Part shown: positions 12,936 to 25,961 of the stretch, one piece after another
Numbering within the stretch: the stretch's first letter is position 1
How the letters are laid out: each line of letters starts with the position of its first letter
From: Embiotoca jacksoni
Lineage: Eukaryota > Chordata > Actinopteri > Embiotocidae
Length of the DNA stretch: 64,000 bases
Reading direction: 5' to 3'
NCBI GenBank assembly: GCA_022577435.1
Contig: JAKOON010000007.1
Span: 8,997,926-9,061,925 of the forward strand
Program-made: the position numbers and the translations under genes
Notes under the pieces: model-generated
What the model saw: the letters and a program-made list of their open reading frames with translations, nothing else
Databases searched by the model: none
Told to the model about the DNA's origin: nothing

Positions 12936-13791
12936 CTGTACAAACAGAGTGGTATCACTTTTTCTATTTTTTTCTGAAAGTTACCATCCTGTTATATTTT
13001 GGATTGGTGCTAAAAAGATGTGTGAACACCCACACTTTGTCTACATTGCCCCCACTCAGTGAAATGCCAGATAACATGAAAAAAATACACAAATAATAAA
13101 TAAAACCTAAATAAATAAATAAAATAAATAAAGCTCATCTGACATTATCTGCTACTTCTTTAATAGTTGTAAAAGTGTGAGCATGAACATGCACGGTTAC
13201 AGTAAAGAAACTATTTAATTCTTTCACGAGATGAGCTGCAGCTTCGAGGCATGATCGGAGGCATCATTCAGATAGAGCAGAGTACTTTATAACACTGTGT
13301 ATTATATTTTGTCATTTCCATTACATGCATTATATTGATTTGTGTTATTAAATTAGTACATTAAAACCTGGTGGCTAACTGCTGTCGATTCCTCTGCGGG
13401 CTCCCCTCTCATAAATCACTGTCAGGACCATTAAGAAGCTCTTTAGCTGATCTATTAGTGCCCCGGTCAGTTTATAGTGAAACGAGGGGGTAAGCACAGC
13501 GAGAGAAGGGAAAAACAAAAATGTACAGTATATGTGAGTGACAGAAAGGAATTAAAAGATGGTGAATTATATAAATGTCTGAGATGAACATCCAGGACTA
13601 AACCAGAGAAATATACATAGAAGAAGAGAGTCATCATGTCTTTGGGGATTGTCTGTTCTAAAAGAGGAATTACATTAGTCCATTTGTCGGAACAGTAGCA
13701 TCTTCTGTGCAACATTACCCAGAAGTGGACTAATAATGGCCCATTTGTAAACCTCAAACCACACACATGTATCCCACTGATATCCTCTCTC

Positions 13792-13794
<3 letters not shown>

Positions 13795-13888
<94 letters not shown>
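13795..13888. repeat. (CA)47 microsatellite
   Basis: Uninterrupted CA dinucleotides over 94 bp between the two convergent genes. Confidence 0.97.
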
Positions 13889-13889
<1 letters not shown>

Positions 13890-14248
13890 AGCATTAACTG
13901 TCCTTAAATCATTAGAAGACTTCAGCACTTTTATTTGAGATAAGGGCTGTAAATAATTGTGTGAACTTGATGACAAAGATAATGCTCCAAAATCTCAATT
14001 CGTTCATTTTCACCACTGTTTTTAATGTCAAACACATGTTTTCCAATTGTGGCTTTTTCACTGGTAAATGAAAAAGGGGACAAGAGATTTTTTTTTTTCA
14101 GCTTTAATATTTCGCTGACAAACAGGAGGTTACAGATCATTGAGGTTAAGTTACTGTAAAATATCTTGTAAAATAAAATTACATACTACAAAACAGCATT
14201 TCAATTACTGTATATTTCCCTCTGAGATTAATAATGTTGGAGGTAAGC

Positions 14249-14254
14249 TTTATT
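14249..14254 (-). terminator. Candidate p2rx3 poly(A) signal
   Basis: AATAAA on the minus strand about 300 bases past the p2rx3 stop codon. No competing hexamer closer to the stop was noted. Confidence 0.45.
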
Positions 14255-14549
14255 CGAATGGTTATGAGCCGGCAATCTTCTTATTCTTGAATGTGGGTTA
14301 CTGAGAGGCTCCAGTTTACCAATTATTGTGATGAGCTTGAAGGACACAGTTCTTTTCTTCTGATTCCCACAGGTAGTTTTGAAATTGTGAAGATGGCAGC
14401 AACGTTGCCCTTCAGTTCTGTACACATGGCAAATAAAAACTGACAAGAGGATCCTACCAACCAAAAAAAAACCACAATGCTCTCTTGGAAGCCAATAAAG
14501 GAAAGAGAAAGAGAAAGGAATGTCCGTGTTTCCATGTTGTTGCTGTCAG

Positions 14550-17500
14550 TCAGATTGGTTGGTCAACGGTGGCGAGGGAAATGGCTCCAGAGTCATAGGA
14601 GCTCTTGATACCTGGTGTGAGTGACAGGTGGCTGCCTGGGCTCTGAGTGAGGCATGCTTCTATCTGAGCGTCTGACACCTGGATGGACAAAACAACGAGG
14701 AAAGTATGTTACAAAGCTCTGGGTTCAAGTCAATCTTCTGGGTGCATGATACTATATTATAAAAACCAATTGAATTACCTCTTCAAACTTCTTGGCTTTG
14801 TATTGCTCGGCCCCTTTCAAGAAATTTAGCAAGATAATATCACAGAGAACCGTACCCTGCCAACACATACGAAAATATGAGTAATGACAGCTGACAGTAA
14901 GAATAAAAATACATTTTAGCCTGATCATCACAAATTCATACCAGTCCAATCGAGGTGAAGGCAGCTACCAAGTTGATCAGAGTTGGGATGGTGTTGAACT
15001 TCCCTGCCTGGAAGAGTTATACAAGAAGAGATGGAGTCAGTTTAGGTGAAATAAGTTGTCTCTCCAGAATATTTACATTTAAAATTAAAAAATAATTATA
15101 TTCAACTTATTAAAAGCAGTTTCATTGATTATTGAAAAGCACCTGTTCAGACACTGATTTCAATTAGAAACAGTTACTGCCAAGGACGGAAAATGTAAAG
15201 TTTTGGTTTGACAATTTGAAAAATACGCTTATTTTCTGTCTTGTGGACAGTTAGATGAGAAGATTGATGCTGCTCTCAAGTCTGTACAATAAAAACTAAG
15301 CTACTTATGCAACCAATAAGTGAAAAACTGCCTGGCAAGGTTCAATGTTTAAAATGTTCACCTACAATTTCGCATAATTCTTAAAAATACAGAAATATAA
15401 AGAATACAAGTTGAGGTTTTAGAAGGTAATAATGTGTGAAACAGTCCAAATGTTTGCTTCCGTTTCACGTCAATGCTTAACTTAGCTAATCTTGCTCCAT
15501 TTTCAAGACCTAAAATGTCAAACGATTTCTTTAAAGTGTTTTCAATAGCAAGTAGTTCCTGCTAAAGTGACACAGCAGGCAAAAAAACAAACATTTCCTT
15601 TTTGTTCCAATTTGGATGAATTTATGATATTATAAAACATTTAAGTGTATAGGGTTTAAAAAATTGCAATAAAAAAAAAAGGTTTGAATGTGTTTTAATT
15701 CAACACAAACACATGCATATTCATTGATTAGTGTTATTTCAGACAACTCACATTGCCAGTGACCATGATATCAAAGTGGATTGCAAAAGCTTTGTGAAGA
15801 GTCCGAAATTCAGTCCCGTTCTCCGTCTTGAAATATTTGGCAAATCTGTATTTAAAGAGAAGAAAAAAGTGCTTAAAGAATAATAAAACAACAACAACAA
15901 CAAAAAAACTGAGTAGACATCAAGAGGAAAAAAAACAGCTTCCCTACCTGAAGTTAAACCCTTTGGAGACGTTATTCTTTTCAAATGGAGCATCCAGTCT
16001 CGTAAAAGAGTATCGAGGTACACATTTCTCAATGTCTAGGTCCAGGTTACATTTCCACTCAATGTTTATCCCTATTTCTCCCCCCTGAGAGATGATTAGG
16101 AAAAGAGAGACACTTGTACATATGTATTCAGATGTAGCCTTCCTTATAGCCTCAGACTAGTAATAATTAAGGTTAGGTCACACCATAAAGTGTTAAAGTG
16201 AAAATGATCTGTCACCAAATTACTTGGTGACAACTTGATAGCTAAGAGGCGAGCTGTGGACCGTAGCTGGTGAGCTCCGCTGTTATTCCCCCTGCTGAGC
16301 TTGCTACCGTCAGTTGGCAAACATGTCTCATCACCAAGGGGACCATAAGTTCATCCAGTTCATTATTAAAAGACATTTGTTCAGTGGAGTCTTGTCTTCT
16401 AATCTCTAAAAAAGAGGAAGTTAAATAAAAGTGAAATAAAAGTGGATGGAGCAACACATCAAATAAGATAGAATAGCTGTGCATACTTTGGACTGCCCAG
16501 CTCTCTGTTATTGCCAAGTTCAGCCTTGTCAAGGCGTATTGCTGTTGGTCACCAGCACAAATTTACAGATCAAAGATGAACCAAAGACAAAAGTAAAAAA
16601 AAATGGAGGTCTTTCCATTAAAATGAATTAAATTTGCCACCAGATTTAACCATTTTAGATGCTGGCGTGACTACAGGCCATCAGTTAAGACAAGAGAAGG
16701 AAGGTGAGGACAGGTCTATGTGTGTGAGGGTCAATCAAAAAGTTCAGAAACTGCTACTGTTGCGCTTGAACAGTGTGCAGCACCGTGACTTGCACTGAGC
16801 AGGGGGAAGCAATAAACTTTGAGTAGGAATTCTAAATCACGTCATTTGATCAACATCCGCTCCTGAGTTACACACGATTCTGTGACCATTGTGACATCAA
16901 AGTGTCAAATTTTTGGGGAACAGAAAAAATTTGCAGGGAGCCAAATCTTCACGGCTTCACTGCTGTCAGCTTTCTGAAGAATTTCAAAGGTCTCTGGCGC
17001 GGATTTCTTGAGTTTGACACAAAACTCGGTGTGCTTTCTGCTCAAGTCCATGGTAACGTCGCAAATGCAGACGTACCAGTGGTCACAAAAACCTGTGCAA
17101 CTCAGATGCTGATGTTGATCAAGCGACGAAACTTGGAACACTTACTCATAAAGGTTGTAGCATCCCCCTGCTCTGTGTGCCTCGCTGTGCTGCACTGCGT
17201 TTGCATGCAACAGGAACTGTCTCTGAACTTTTTGATTGACACTTGTATAATTTAGATCTGAAACTCCTTAGTGACAATGTTTTTCATACATGACAACAAA
17301 ACTATACTCGTGCTTAAGTCACAATTTTAGAATGTAGAATTTATGAAAATAAACTTTGAGACCTTCTCTGACAGGCCAGTCACATTCTGTTCGGTGAAGT
17401 TCAACACATCCCCCACTCGGAAGATGGGACATAAGGGGTTCAGCTCAGGATGGTAGGTACAGTTCTTGATCTGCTCAGACGTCATTGTGGAAGGAATGTT

Positions 17501-20500
17501 GCCTCTGAGAGAGGAAAAAGTTAACGTCATGTATTAATGAAATACCTTTTTGTCACTTTTTTTTTAAGGAGCATGTATGATTACAATGATATTATTTATA
17601 CTTTTGTGCTCTCATCAATTCACCATTTGACATTTCCAGCTGCTACAATTTAAGAATTTCTGTGTTTTGCACACCTGTTTCTACCTACCTGGTGACATTG
17701 AAGCGTGGGAAGCGGATACTGTTTTTGATGAAGATGGTGAAGTTGTTCACATCCAGCGTCGGTTGGCTGGGGAGGACGTTAACAGGAAAGGATGGGTGAG
17801 GACGACAGTAGAGATTTTCAGTGAGGAAGATGTTGTCTGGTGCAAAAGCCTATCTGTGTGTTTGCTTATGTGTTTAAATCTTACATCACGACATCGTCGT
17901 CCTCGGCTGGACACCATCCTTCAATCTCACACTGACCATTGGACTCACTGAAGTTCTTAAGGCAAGTACCTGTTATTACACCTGGTGTGTGAGACAGAGA
18001 CAGAGAGGAAATATTGTGCTGAATTCTGTGGAAAGATGTGCCCTTTTTTTTTTAGTTCATACTCTTTGTACAGTCAATATTCTGCTAAAAAGATGCTTGA
18101 ATAAAAGAATAATATTTTTTTTTAAAAAGGCAGTAAAGTGCGAGGTTCCTTGTTGTGAAGATGCAAACTGCACATAATTTAACCAGGAATTAACATGCTT
18201 TTAAGTTTTCTGCATTATAATACAGCAAAGGTAAGCAAAATATGTGGAGAACACAATAATAGGCATAAGTGCATTTTTTTGATACCAGAAAGTACCAAAG
18301 CACTTCAGTGGGTGCCATAAAAGTTTTGAAGTTCAGCACCCAACCTAAAACACGGGTCAGGTCATTCTCCGATACCAAATATCGTATGACTACAAAATAA
18401 TTGTAAAATTGCAATAATGCCATAAAGGTCTCTTACTATAAAGAGGACTTTGTCAACCTGAACAAAATCAAAAGTGAAGTAAAAAATATTAAGAAATTAT
18501 TACGTTACTTAGTAAAGCTACATATCATATTTCCTGAGACCAAGTTTTTTTATAACGTCAAAAGCTTTTTCACCATTCTGTTTTTCACATGGCATCTGCT
18601 CATCTATCAAGCCAACAAATGTGAAAAAGATATTCACAGATAAACACATAACAGATGCCATTGTAATCTTAGCGTTGGTAATAATGTAAAAGTTTCTCTT
18701 GAAGAAATTAAACTCACCGGTGGAGTGGATGGAGCCAAGCCGCTCCTGACAGTCTTTATCTGTGTGACAACCAAAACTCTCCGCAGTCTGTAACACACAA
18801 CACACATCTGAGCCTTACTTAATGTCTTCTTCCATTGGTTCAATATTTGGGGTTCAATATTTGGGGTTCAATATTTGGGGTTTAGGTGTCCAAAGATTTT
18901 TTTACACAAAATAATACATACAGTACAGGTACACCATATAAATAAATAAATGGTAATAATGAGACCAGTTAGAAGATCAGTTCAGTATAGAAGACTGCTC
19001 AGCTCAGGTGCTTTGATTACATAAAGGTGGAGATACTTTTGATCTATCAACCTACGTCCACGCTGTCCTGCCTGTGAAAAATCCTAAAATCAGGAGTCAA
19101 CTAGTTTGTTGTTTATGTAAATAATCTCTTTCTCTAACAGGCTTCAATCTGTGGTTGCTGATGGTTTCAAATCAAGTCCAAAGATGCTCGATAACCGTAT
19201 CACTCAATATGACTCAGTTATTTACTGTATTTTGTACAGACAATAATTATAAAGGCTCTAACCAGGCCAAAAAAGTCAACATGTGCATTATAAATGAGCA
19301 GATTTCCTATTCTTTTGTTAAAAAATATCTCAACATCAGCCCCTTTAACATGAAGGTTAACATTGATAAAATGCTTCAAAAAGGTTTTGGGAGGTGATTT
19401 AAGCCTTAGAACGTCACGCCGGCGGTCATGAGAGGACCTCCCGACATGCAAAAGCCCCGTCACATTTGGTCTTGAGCTGAGATATGTAGATCTGCCTCAG
19501 GATGTGAGGCAACACTCTGGCTCAAAGGGAAAAAGAAAGACATCAACACAGCAAGGAGCCCATGAAGGGCTTCAAACGCAGTTAGTAAAACTAATGGGTA
19601 ATAAGTGAAACACGGCAAAAAACAGGGATCTGAATGTGTCCTCACCTCTGCACATCGCCCTTGGAACTGATTTTCAGTTAAGATGAGTCTGGTAATGATG
19701 CAGAACACACCTGAGCCCTAAAACACATCACAACATTTATGGTACACCTAGTTTTTATGTAATGCTATGCAGTGGTGCCTCACATATTGTGAGCACATTG
19801 CACTAATCACCTCATTAATTAACCGCTTGTTCATCATTACAAATGATTTAAAAAAAACACATAACCGCAGATGCTGGCTCACTAAACTCACATGGCAGTT
19901 TCTGCCAGTCAGATACTTTACCTGCACCACAAGCCACCGCCAAACATTTCACTCAATCTGAAAGAGGCTATGTGTGTGGTCTGATAGGGTACCTCAGACA
20001 ATGTTTAAACATTAGGTCAAAGGTAATAAGAGACATATTATCAGGTCGCATACCTGAGGGGGGACGATGTAGTCGGCTACATCCATCACATGGTCTTGAT
20101 GGTAGCCAAAACCTTTTACTTTGGTCATCACAGAGGACTCGATGCCGGTGTCGGTCACCTGATAAGCTTTCTCTTTGATGAAGACCCAGCTGCAGACAAA
20201 GAAGACAACACAGAGGATTCAAGAGGACGTCGAGAGTTCAGTTTCAGAAATATAAATATCAAGAGTCTTGTTTCTGGCTGCAATTAACTAAAAGTCAAAA
20301 AAACTTTTCATTGTATTTACCCTCCAGTTTCAAATCACATAAAGTATTTCTTTAGGTGGTGAAAAATGTCTTTTTGTAATTTTGAGTAAATCAATCCCTT
20401 AAAAGCTTTTATTCTATTTCTGCTTGCTAAGGATGAGATATAATAACAAATCACAATTACACACAAAATATGAAAAAAAAAAACAGACCACTGACCTGAC

Positions 20501-20629
20501 AAAATACGTGATGATGAGCGCCTGCATGATCCGGTTAATGATACCCACAGACCAGCTCTTGACCACCACTGACTTTGTGGTCTCATAGGTGAAGAAGTCC
20601 GTAACGTAGCCCCACGCCCAGGAGGCCAT
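14550..20629 (-). CDS. p2rx3: P2X purinoceptor 3, ATP-gated cation channel subunit
   Basis: P2RX3 forms trimeric plasma-membrane channels opened by extracellular ATP, classically in sensory neurons. Twelve exons join in frame to 410 codons plus stop: 20629-20496, 20189-20054, 19717-19646, 18787-18718, 17981-17885, 17766-17689, 17504-17363, 16084-15948, 15845-15752, 15007-14942, 14856-14779, 14678-14550; human P2RX3 has 397 aa. Seen in order: N-terminal TYETTK (the conserved TxK phosphosite), TM1 (VGIINRIMQALIITYFVSWV), the ATP-binding lysines in VMTKVKG, all ten ectodomain cysteines, NFTIFIKNSIRFP, the ATP-site motif GFNFRFAKYF, TM2 (ending GTVLCDIILLNFL), the trafficking motif YKAKK, and a C-terminus containing YDSGAISLATVDQPI. 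SFFTYETTKSVVVKSW-type similarity favours P2X3 over P2X2. The start is the Met before ASWAWGYVTDFF; an in-frame Met 13 codons upstream (20668) gives a basic extension and is less likely. Which teleost P2X3 paralogue this is cannot be decided here. It lies convergent with the gene at 6227-11638. Confidence 0.95.
15200..15310 (+). repeat. Dispersed repeat, copy 2 (partial)
   Basis: TTTGACAATTTGAAAAATAC, GTTAGATGAGAAGATTGATG and CTCAAGTCTGTAC match the family seen at 12655-12935 and 56636-56860. It lies in a p2rx3 intron between exons 10 and 9. Confidence 0.45.
16730..17240 (-). mobile_element. Deleted mariner-like DNA transposon in a p2rx3 intron
   Basis: Ends are 22-bp near-perfect inverted repeats: GTCAATCAAAAAGTTCAGAA with AC at 16730-16751 and its complement at 17219-17240, one mismatch. 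On the minus strand the interior encodes a fragment resembling the N-terminal domain of mariner transposases: TEFCVKLKKSAPETFEIL followed by QKADSSEAVK (17018-16936 region). No catalytic DDD core remains, and at about 510 bp the copy is far shorter than the roughly 1.3 kb of an intact mariner. It sits in the p2rx3 intron between exons 8 and 7. A clean TA duplication could not be assigned at the outermost bases. Confidence 0.72.
18262..18345. repeat. Fragment of the GATACC-type dispersed repeat
   Basis: Shares GTGCCATAAAAGT and GAAGTT, plus a GATACCA...GTACCAAA start, with the longer element at 36034-36616. It lies in a p2rx3 intron. Confidence 0.4.
18837..18878. repeat. Three perfect 14-bp tandem repeats
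   Basis: Unit GGTTCAATATTTGG repeated three times without mismatch in the p2rx3 intron between exons 4 and 3, 50 bp from the exon 4 acceptor. Confidence 0.95.
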
Positions 20630-23267
20630 GACTGCTCGTCGATTCGTCAGGGAGCGACGCCTCGGCACTTAAAAAGCCTGAGAGAAAAGTGCAACTCCTC
20701 TTCAGCTCCAACAGGTGCCGTCTTGGAAGTGCAACCCTTTGAATGTCAAGAAATTTTCTCCCGGTTCTGATCAAAGAAATGTGGTCCTAAACTTCAAACC
20801 AATCGTATCTCTCCTAAGCGTGGCCTGTGTTCATCTGCTTCATTGCATATTTGATTCCTGAAGCTCACTGTCTCTCCCCTCTCCCTCCCCGTCTTTGATT
20901 CACTGGTTTATGACACCAACTGGACCTCCCCTTCTTCACTCAAACGAGCGAGAGGAAATGGTTTCCTCTGTCTCTTCTTTTTCCACCACAAATCCCCATC
21001 TCCCATCCCTCTTTCCTCCACATCTCTGGGCTTAAATTGAAAACACACTAACAACGCACAAACATGTACAATTAGACACCAACCGAAATATCATACATTC
21101 ACTTTAATTTGCTCTGGACACATTTTTTTTAAATCCTACCAGTGGGTTTCTCATATTTTGTATCACTTCATTCATGTCTCAGTGTTAGTGTGTAACTCAG
21201 AGGGAATCTAACCCCCCAAACCTGCCCATTTCACTCACAGTACCGTGAAACACTCAACAGGTTGAGCTGGTTAAAAGCTGCAAGCTACAAAATAAATGAC
21301 CTGTTTATCGGTCTGCTTTATTTAGTGGTTTATTTCACAAGGTAGCAAACATGAAAATACGTTGGGCCAGACAGAGATGGTCCAAAGGTAGATTTTATCT
21401 GTTGGACTTTGCCTGATGTTACGCAGGTTTTCCCCAAAATGTTACATTACATTAAATGAAATGTGACCAAGATTTAGGTGGACTGCTCCTTTAATCAGGG
21501 ACTTAGTGTGGATTCCATCTGAGATCAAGTTGTCCTGTGGTTCTTTGAGCGCTCAACTTGTCGGATGTAGCCATTTGTACAAAAAGTAATCCTCCACACA
21601 GAAAAATGGTATGTCATTCAAATTTGTCAGTTTTTGTCACAAGGTTTTTTCTCATCATTATTTTTTTTTTTATTTGCTTTTATTAGATATATACTTTGAG
21701 CTGGAAATGCGTTTGTGCATGTTATGCATTTACAGAAGGAAGGAAGGAAGAAAAAAGATAACAGAGAGAGAAAGAAAGAAAGTATGAAAGAAAGAAAGAA
21801 AGAAACTAACAAAAAAGAAAGAAACAAAACAGAAAAACAAAGAAACAAAGAAAACAGAGAAAGAAAGAATGAATGAAAGAAACAAAGTAACAAACATGAA
21901 GTTTGGACCTAAAATGAATCACTGCATATTAATAGAAATCCTTTTTTTTTTTCCACAATCTGGGATGAGAGAATGTTTTTATTTCCACTGCTGAATATGT
22001 TTTCCTGCTTATTCTGCCTCATGAAAAAGTGCCATGTTTTACAAATATATGTAAATAAATGCTGAAATGTTTTAGGAGGTTTTAAGAAGTGTGTCTGAAT
22101 ACTTTTGACCAACATGTAGGAGGGTTGTTGTTTCTTTAACTTCACAAAGAGGCCCGATTGGAAGACAACCAGCACCATTTATAGTGTCTTGAAGTGGATG
22201 TTAAAAACTTATGAAAATGTCGTAGCTTTAAATGAAACACTCAAAGAAATCCAAAGGTTCAATATTTCTCCATTAAACATACTTTTGTCACATTTCTGGA
22301 CATCAGTTGTATAGAAGAAAGAAATCTGACTCTATACTTACTAATCTAAATGTACTGTAATAAATTACAAACTGTGGTATTGTTGACAACTGTGCAATAA
22401 TTGCGACATATGATACGACGTGTTCTCGATACACCCAGGAGGACCAGCACCATTACAGCCTTTCACATCAGGAAGATAATGCAATGCAGTGACAAAGTGT
22501 GTGTGTGTGTGTGTGTGTGTGAGTGTGTGTTTGTGCGTAGATGTATATGCCGAGACAGTTTGTCATTTCTTAAGTGGGTCCATTATGTTTGCGGTCAGTT
22601 AATGGTAACCTAATACAAGATAAGAAACACATAAACACACATGCATGCAATGCACGTAGTAAGAAGAACACAAGCTTTCAGGCTATGGTTAACTGTAACC
22701 TTAATCAGAAATACATACTGGAAGCATTCCTGTAATGGCCAGTGATACTGTGAAACTTTAACATCTGTAAACACGAGACAACATTTGTCAGAATGGGAAT
22801 GTGGACAAGCTTTGACTATTAGTGAACTGGATATGTCGGTGAACGAGAAAAGAATTGTGATCATTATGTCACAGGAAGGGATTGACGTAAACACAGTCCC
22901 ACTCAATCCTTCTCTGAGCGCTACATTTAGGACATGCCAGCACACAAATGTTCCAAGACCTCAAGAAAGAGGAGCTACACGGTCTCCATGTCACTGACAA
23001 CTTGCCATGAACCACTATAGAGACATTCACGTTCTCCAGAGGATGGCAGCCTTACTTTTCCCATAGTGCTACCAGCATGTCAAAGTGTTCATTCCCTCCG
23101 ATATATCTACATTTAACAAAGGAATAGGCACACAGTTGTATATATTCATAATTCCCAAAAGATGAATCCTGATGACTTTGAATCCCTGACTTTAATCTTG
23201 CATCCCCATGAGATTACATTTGTAGTTTTGAGGGAAATGTCTCAAGCAAGCGGTAACATATGGAGCT

Positions 23268-23612
23268 ACAAAAAAAAAAAATGAAGCAGAAGTGCCCAAA
23301 AACTGCAGTTCCTTGAAGGGCCACTTGAGTCTGGCTCCAAAAGCAAGTCAATCCAAACAACGTCCATGTTAAAATGCCCTTACTTTACTGCAAAAACAAA
23401 TGTTTACAGCCTGGTACAAAGGTAAGCCTTGGTCTCTGTAACTAATTTCCCCATTCATGACAGTTACACAGGGGGCTTGATCCGGCCTGCCTTCGTTCCT
23501 TCCAGGCGCCACCTCTTTATAGCTGGAACCTCCCTGAACTGAACTTTAAAACCTCCTTAGGAAATCCACAAGCGACATCACGGGAGTTATGTCAATTTTT
23601 TTATATACAGTC
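23268..23612. repeat. Dispersed teleost repeat ending in TATATACAGTCTAG
   Basis: Phrases AGTCTGGCTCCAAAAGCAAG, CATGTTAAAATGCCC, TGTTTACAGCCTGGTACAAA and the terminal TATATACAGTCTAG match, from memory, a very abundant repeat of percomorph genomes. No coding capacity. Confidence 0.5.
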
Positions 23613-23839
23613 TAGATTTCCTGTTGTTCAGACATTCATGTTCCCCTCAGGGTGATCACTTTGGTGATACCTCAACCTTTCATTTAGTTCCATCATCAAG
23701 TCAAATGTTGTCCAATACTTTGGTTTACCAAATATCTGAAAACACTGACAATCCCATCAGCCTCGGCTGTACTTTGGTAAACCCTGGCATGCTAAGAGAC
23801 TTAAACTGCAATCAGAAATAGCCGTGTCTTTGTGAGCAT

Positions 23840-24475
23840 TTAAAGGTTCAGTCTGCAGGGATTTAAGAGGATCGACCGGTAGAAGTAGAATATAATATTC
23901 ATGTTTATGTTTTAATTTGTGTGTAACCACCTAAAATGAACTGTTTTTCCGATTTTGCATTACAATAGAACGAGCCCTAACAATTATATTTAGATGAGGA
24001 TCCCTTTCCACGGATTGGGACAGATTTCTACAGAAGCCCAGAAGGGACAAACCAAACACCGACTCTATAGAGGAACTTCTGCATTTTTTTTATTTTTTTT
24101 TTATTGTACTCTATTAATCCCCGAGGGGAAATTCTTTCGCTACAGCAGCATCCCGAGGGGGAGCTGCTGCAACAGGCTGCCACGACCGCGGCGCCAACCA
24201 ACCTGAGGTGCATGTTTTTGGGTGATGGGAGGAAGCCGGAGAACCCGGAGAGAACCCACGCAAGCACAGGGAGAACATGCAAACTCCGCACAGAAAGGCC
24301 CAGGACAGGATTTGAACTCGGAAACTTTTTGCTGTGAGGCGACAATGCTAACCACTGCACCACCGTGGCCACCGCAGATTCTCTCGCGCGCTTTGACAGG
24401 GCACGCGTTTTCAGTTTGTCACTATCTGCCACCTCAGCACGAGATGCCTCTAAATCCTACACACTGCTCCTTTAA
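23840..24475. mobile_element. MITE-like element, copy 1, interrupted by a SINE
   Basis: Left end TTAAAGGTTCAGTCTGCAGG then GATTTA, right end TAAATCCTACACACTGCTCC then TTTAA. The ends are complementary (about 21 of 25 positions), and the inside has no ORF, as expected of a non-autonomous DNA transposon. Its left 240 bp are about 90% identical to 26645-26886. A SINE at about 24083-24368 splits it. Confidence 0.72.
24083..24368 (-). mobile_element. tRNA-derived SINE nested in the MITE
   Basis: Read on the minus strand: a Pol III A box (TGGTGCAGTGG at 24362-24352), a decayed B box (GAGTTCAAATCCTG, 24319-24306), a conserved core (GGAGTTTGCATGTTCTCCCT), then a tail with GAATTTCCCCTCGGGGATTA and an A-rich end. 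This is the layout of tRNA-headed fish SINEs; the core resembles the V-SINE type, which is an inference. Copy 2 of the host MITE (26645) continues across the same point without it. Confidence 0.72.
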
Positions 24476-25955
24476 CTCAAAACCACAGTCGTACCTACTC
24501 GCAGCTTCCCAGAGCTGCTTCACGACGTCAAAGCTGTCACTTCATGAGCCTGGTAATAAACACGAGGGGTCTTACTCAGGACATGTAGTTAGTGCTGCAG
24601 CAGGAGGCACAAGAAGAGGAGCACCTTCTCGTCAAGCCCAACACTGTCAAAGTGGAAGGAAACCTCATTTCCGGTGGTATTTGCCTCTTATAAACCACAC
24701 TCCTGACCACCCCATACTTAGACCTCAGCCTCCTGTTTAAAACCGCTGGCTCTCTTAACTGTTAGCTGTGACGTCATTTACCACACACACACACACACAC
24801 ACACACACAGTCGCAGACCACACGGCGTGTTTAAATGAGCACAACGTGCCAGTGTATAGGAAATAAGAGGGGATATCTTGGGAGTAAAACTACACAAACA
24901 GCTGGTTTTTCTTTAACATAATGTAGGAGACTCACAAACTGCTGAGGCATTCCTACCTCTCATGATGAAAATGACAGTACGGTTTAGTATATGAAACCCT
25001 TCATTTCTTCCAGCGGATCTGGGACCATTTTCTTTTATCCGCAACAACAACAAAATAAAATGATCGACAAATTAAAAAAAAATACTTAATGTGTAAAACT
25101 ATATGTGCATAATTTTGGGTACTCGCGTGTGTTCAGATCCACGTAGGAACAGCAGGCACTTTGAACACGTGTACTAAAATGTAAAAATATGTCACATTCC
25201 TTATCATCCATTTACAGATTGTTAAATATGTGAACTGCCTGTGGACATATCTATAACATTTGCAAGTGAAGTTTTGAATGGTAAATAGTAAATGGTCTGC
25301 ACTTATGTGGCGCCTTGTTTTTTTTTACCTTTGCAGTGTCTACTTTGCAGATTTTGCCTCCCTTTCACACATACCTTAACCTTTGCCTCCCAGTGCTGGT
25401 GGGAAAGTGGGACTTTTGGGTTTTCAGTGAACTCAAAGTGGGAAAGTTGTTTTTCTAAAAAAACAAAAACAAAAAAACAAAACAAACACAGAAGAGCTGA
25501 TCACCCCTCAATAACAACACACACATTTACCCACTATAGACACAACACAGTAGCCTATAACTGTAAATACAGGTTTAAATAAACTACTGCTCGGCAGCGG
25601 GCTTGATCTTCTGCTGGGAAGACAGCCAGTCAAGGATCCTTTTTACAAACAGCAGGTTGAGGTTGACCGCAAACAAAAGTACGTTAGCATCTAAAGCACA
25701 GACGGGGAATAATAATTGCACTGCATTTATTTTGCAAAAATGCTTGACAATCTGCTTTTCATTCACACACACAGATGGCAGCGATCAATTCTACATGGTG
25801 CCACGGTGTCTCTCCCCAACGACACACATCTGCACACAGACAGGAGCCACCTCCGCCATTAATGTTTTTTTAAATCGCTCAAGAGGTATTATGCAAGTGG
25901 CTGTGTACAAACATGAAAAACAAAAACAAAGTGAGGATTTATTGAAAATGATGCA

Positions 25956-25961
25956 TTTATT
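25956..25961 (-). terminator. Candidate ssrp1 poly(A) signal
   Basis: AATAAA on the minus strand (within AATAAATAAATG) about 430 bases after the ssrp1 stop codon. Confidence 0.4.

Larger units (their letters stand above)
11639..14549. other. Convergent spacer, unknown gene to p2rx3
   Basis: Contains the 3' UTR of the plus-strand gene. No nearby AATAAA is clear; a cluster of AATAAA motifs lies at 13095-13130. It also contains a dispersed repeat (12655-12935), a long (CA)n tract, and the p2rx3 3' UTR. The short ORFs at 12119-12486 show no splice or protein-family support. Confidence 0.5.

Noticed and set aside
18837..18878. Regularly spaced short repeats considered as a CRISPR-like or satellite array
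   Set aside because: Only three directly abutting 14-bp units with no spacers, in a vertebrate intron; a simple tandem duplication.
20639..20668. Upstream in-frame Met giving a basic extension (MPRRRSLTNRRAV) to P2RX3
   Set aside because: P2X3 proteins start close to the FFTYETTK block; the nearer Met fits the family length.
24028..24740. ORFs of 134 and 172 codons in both strands
   Set aside because: They run through the MITE and nested SINE and are repeat translations.
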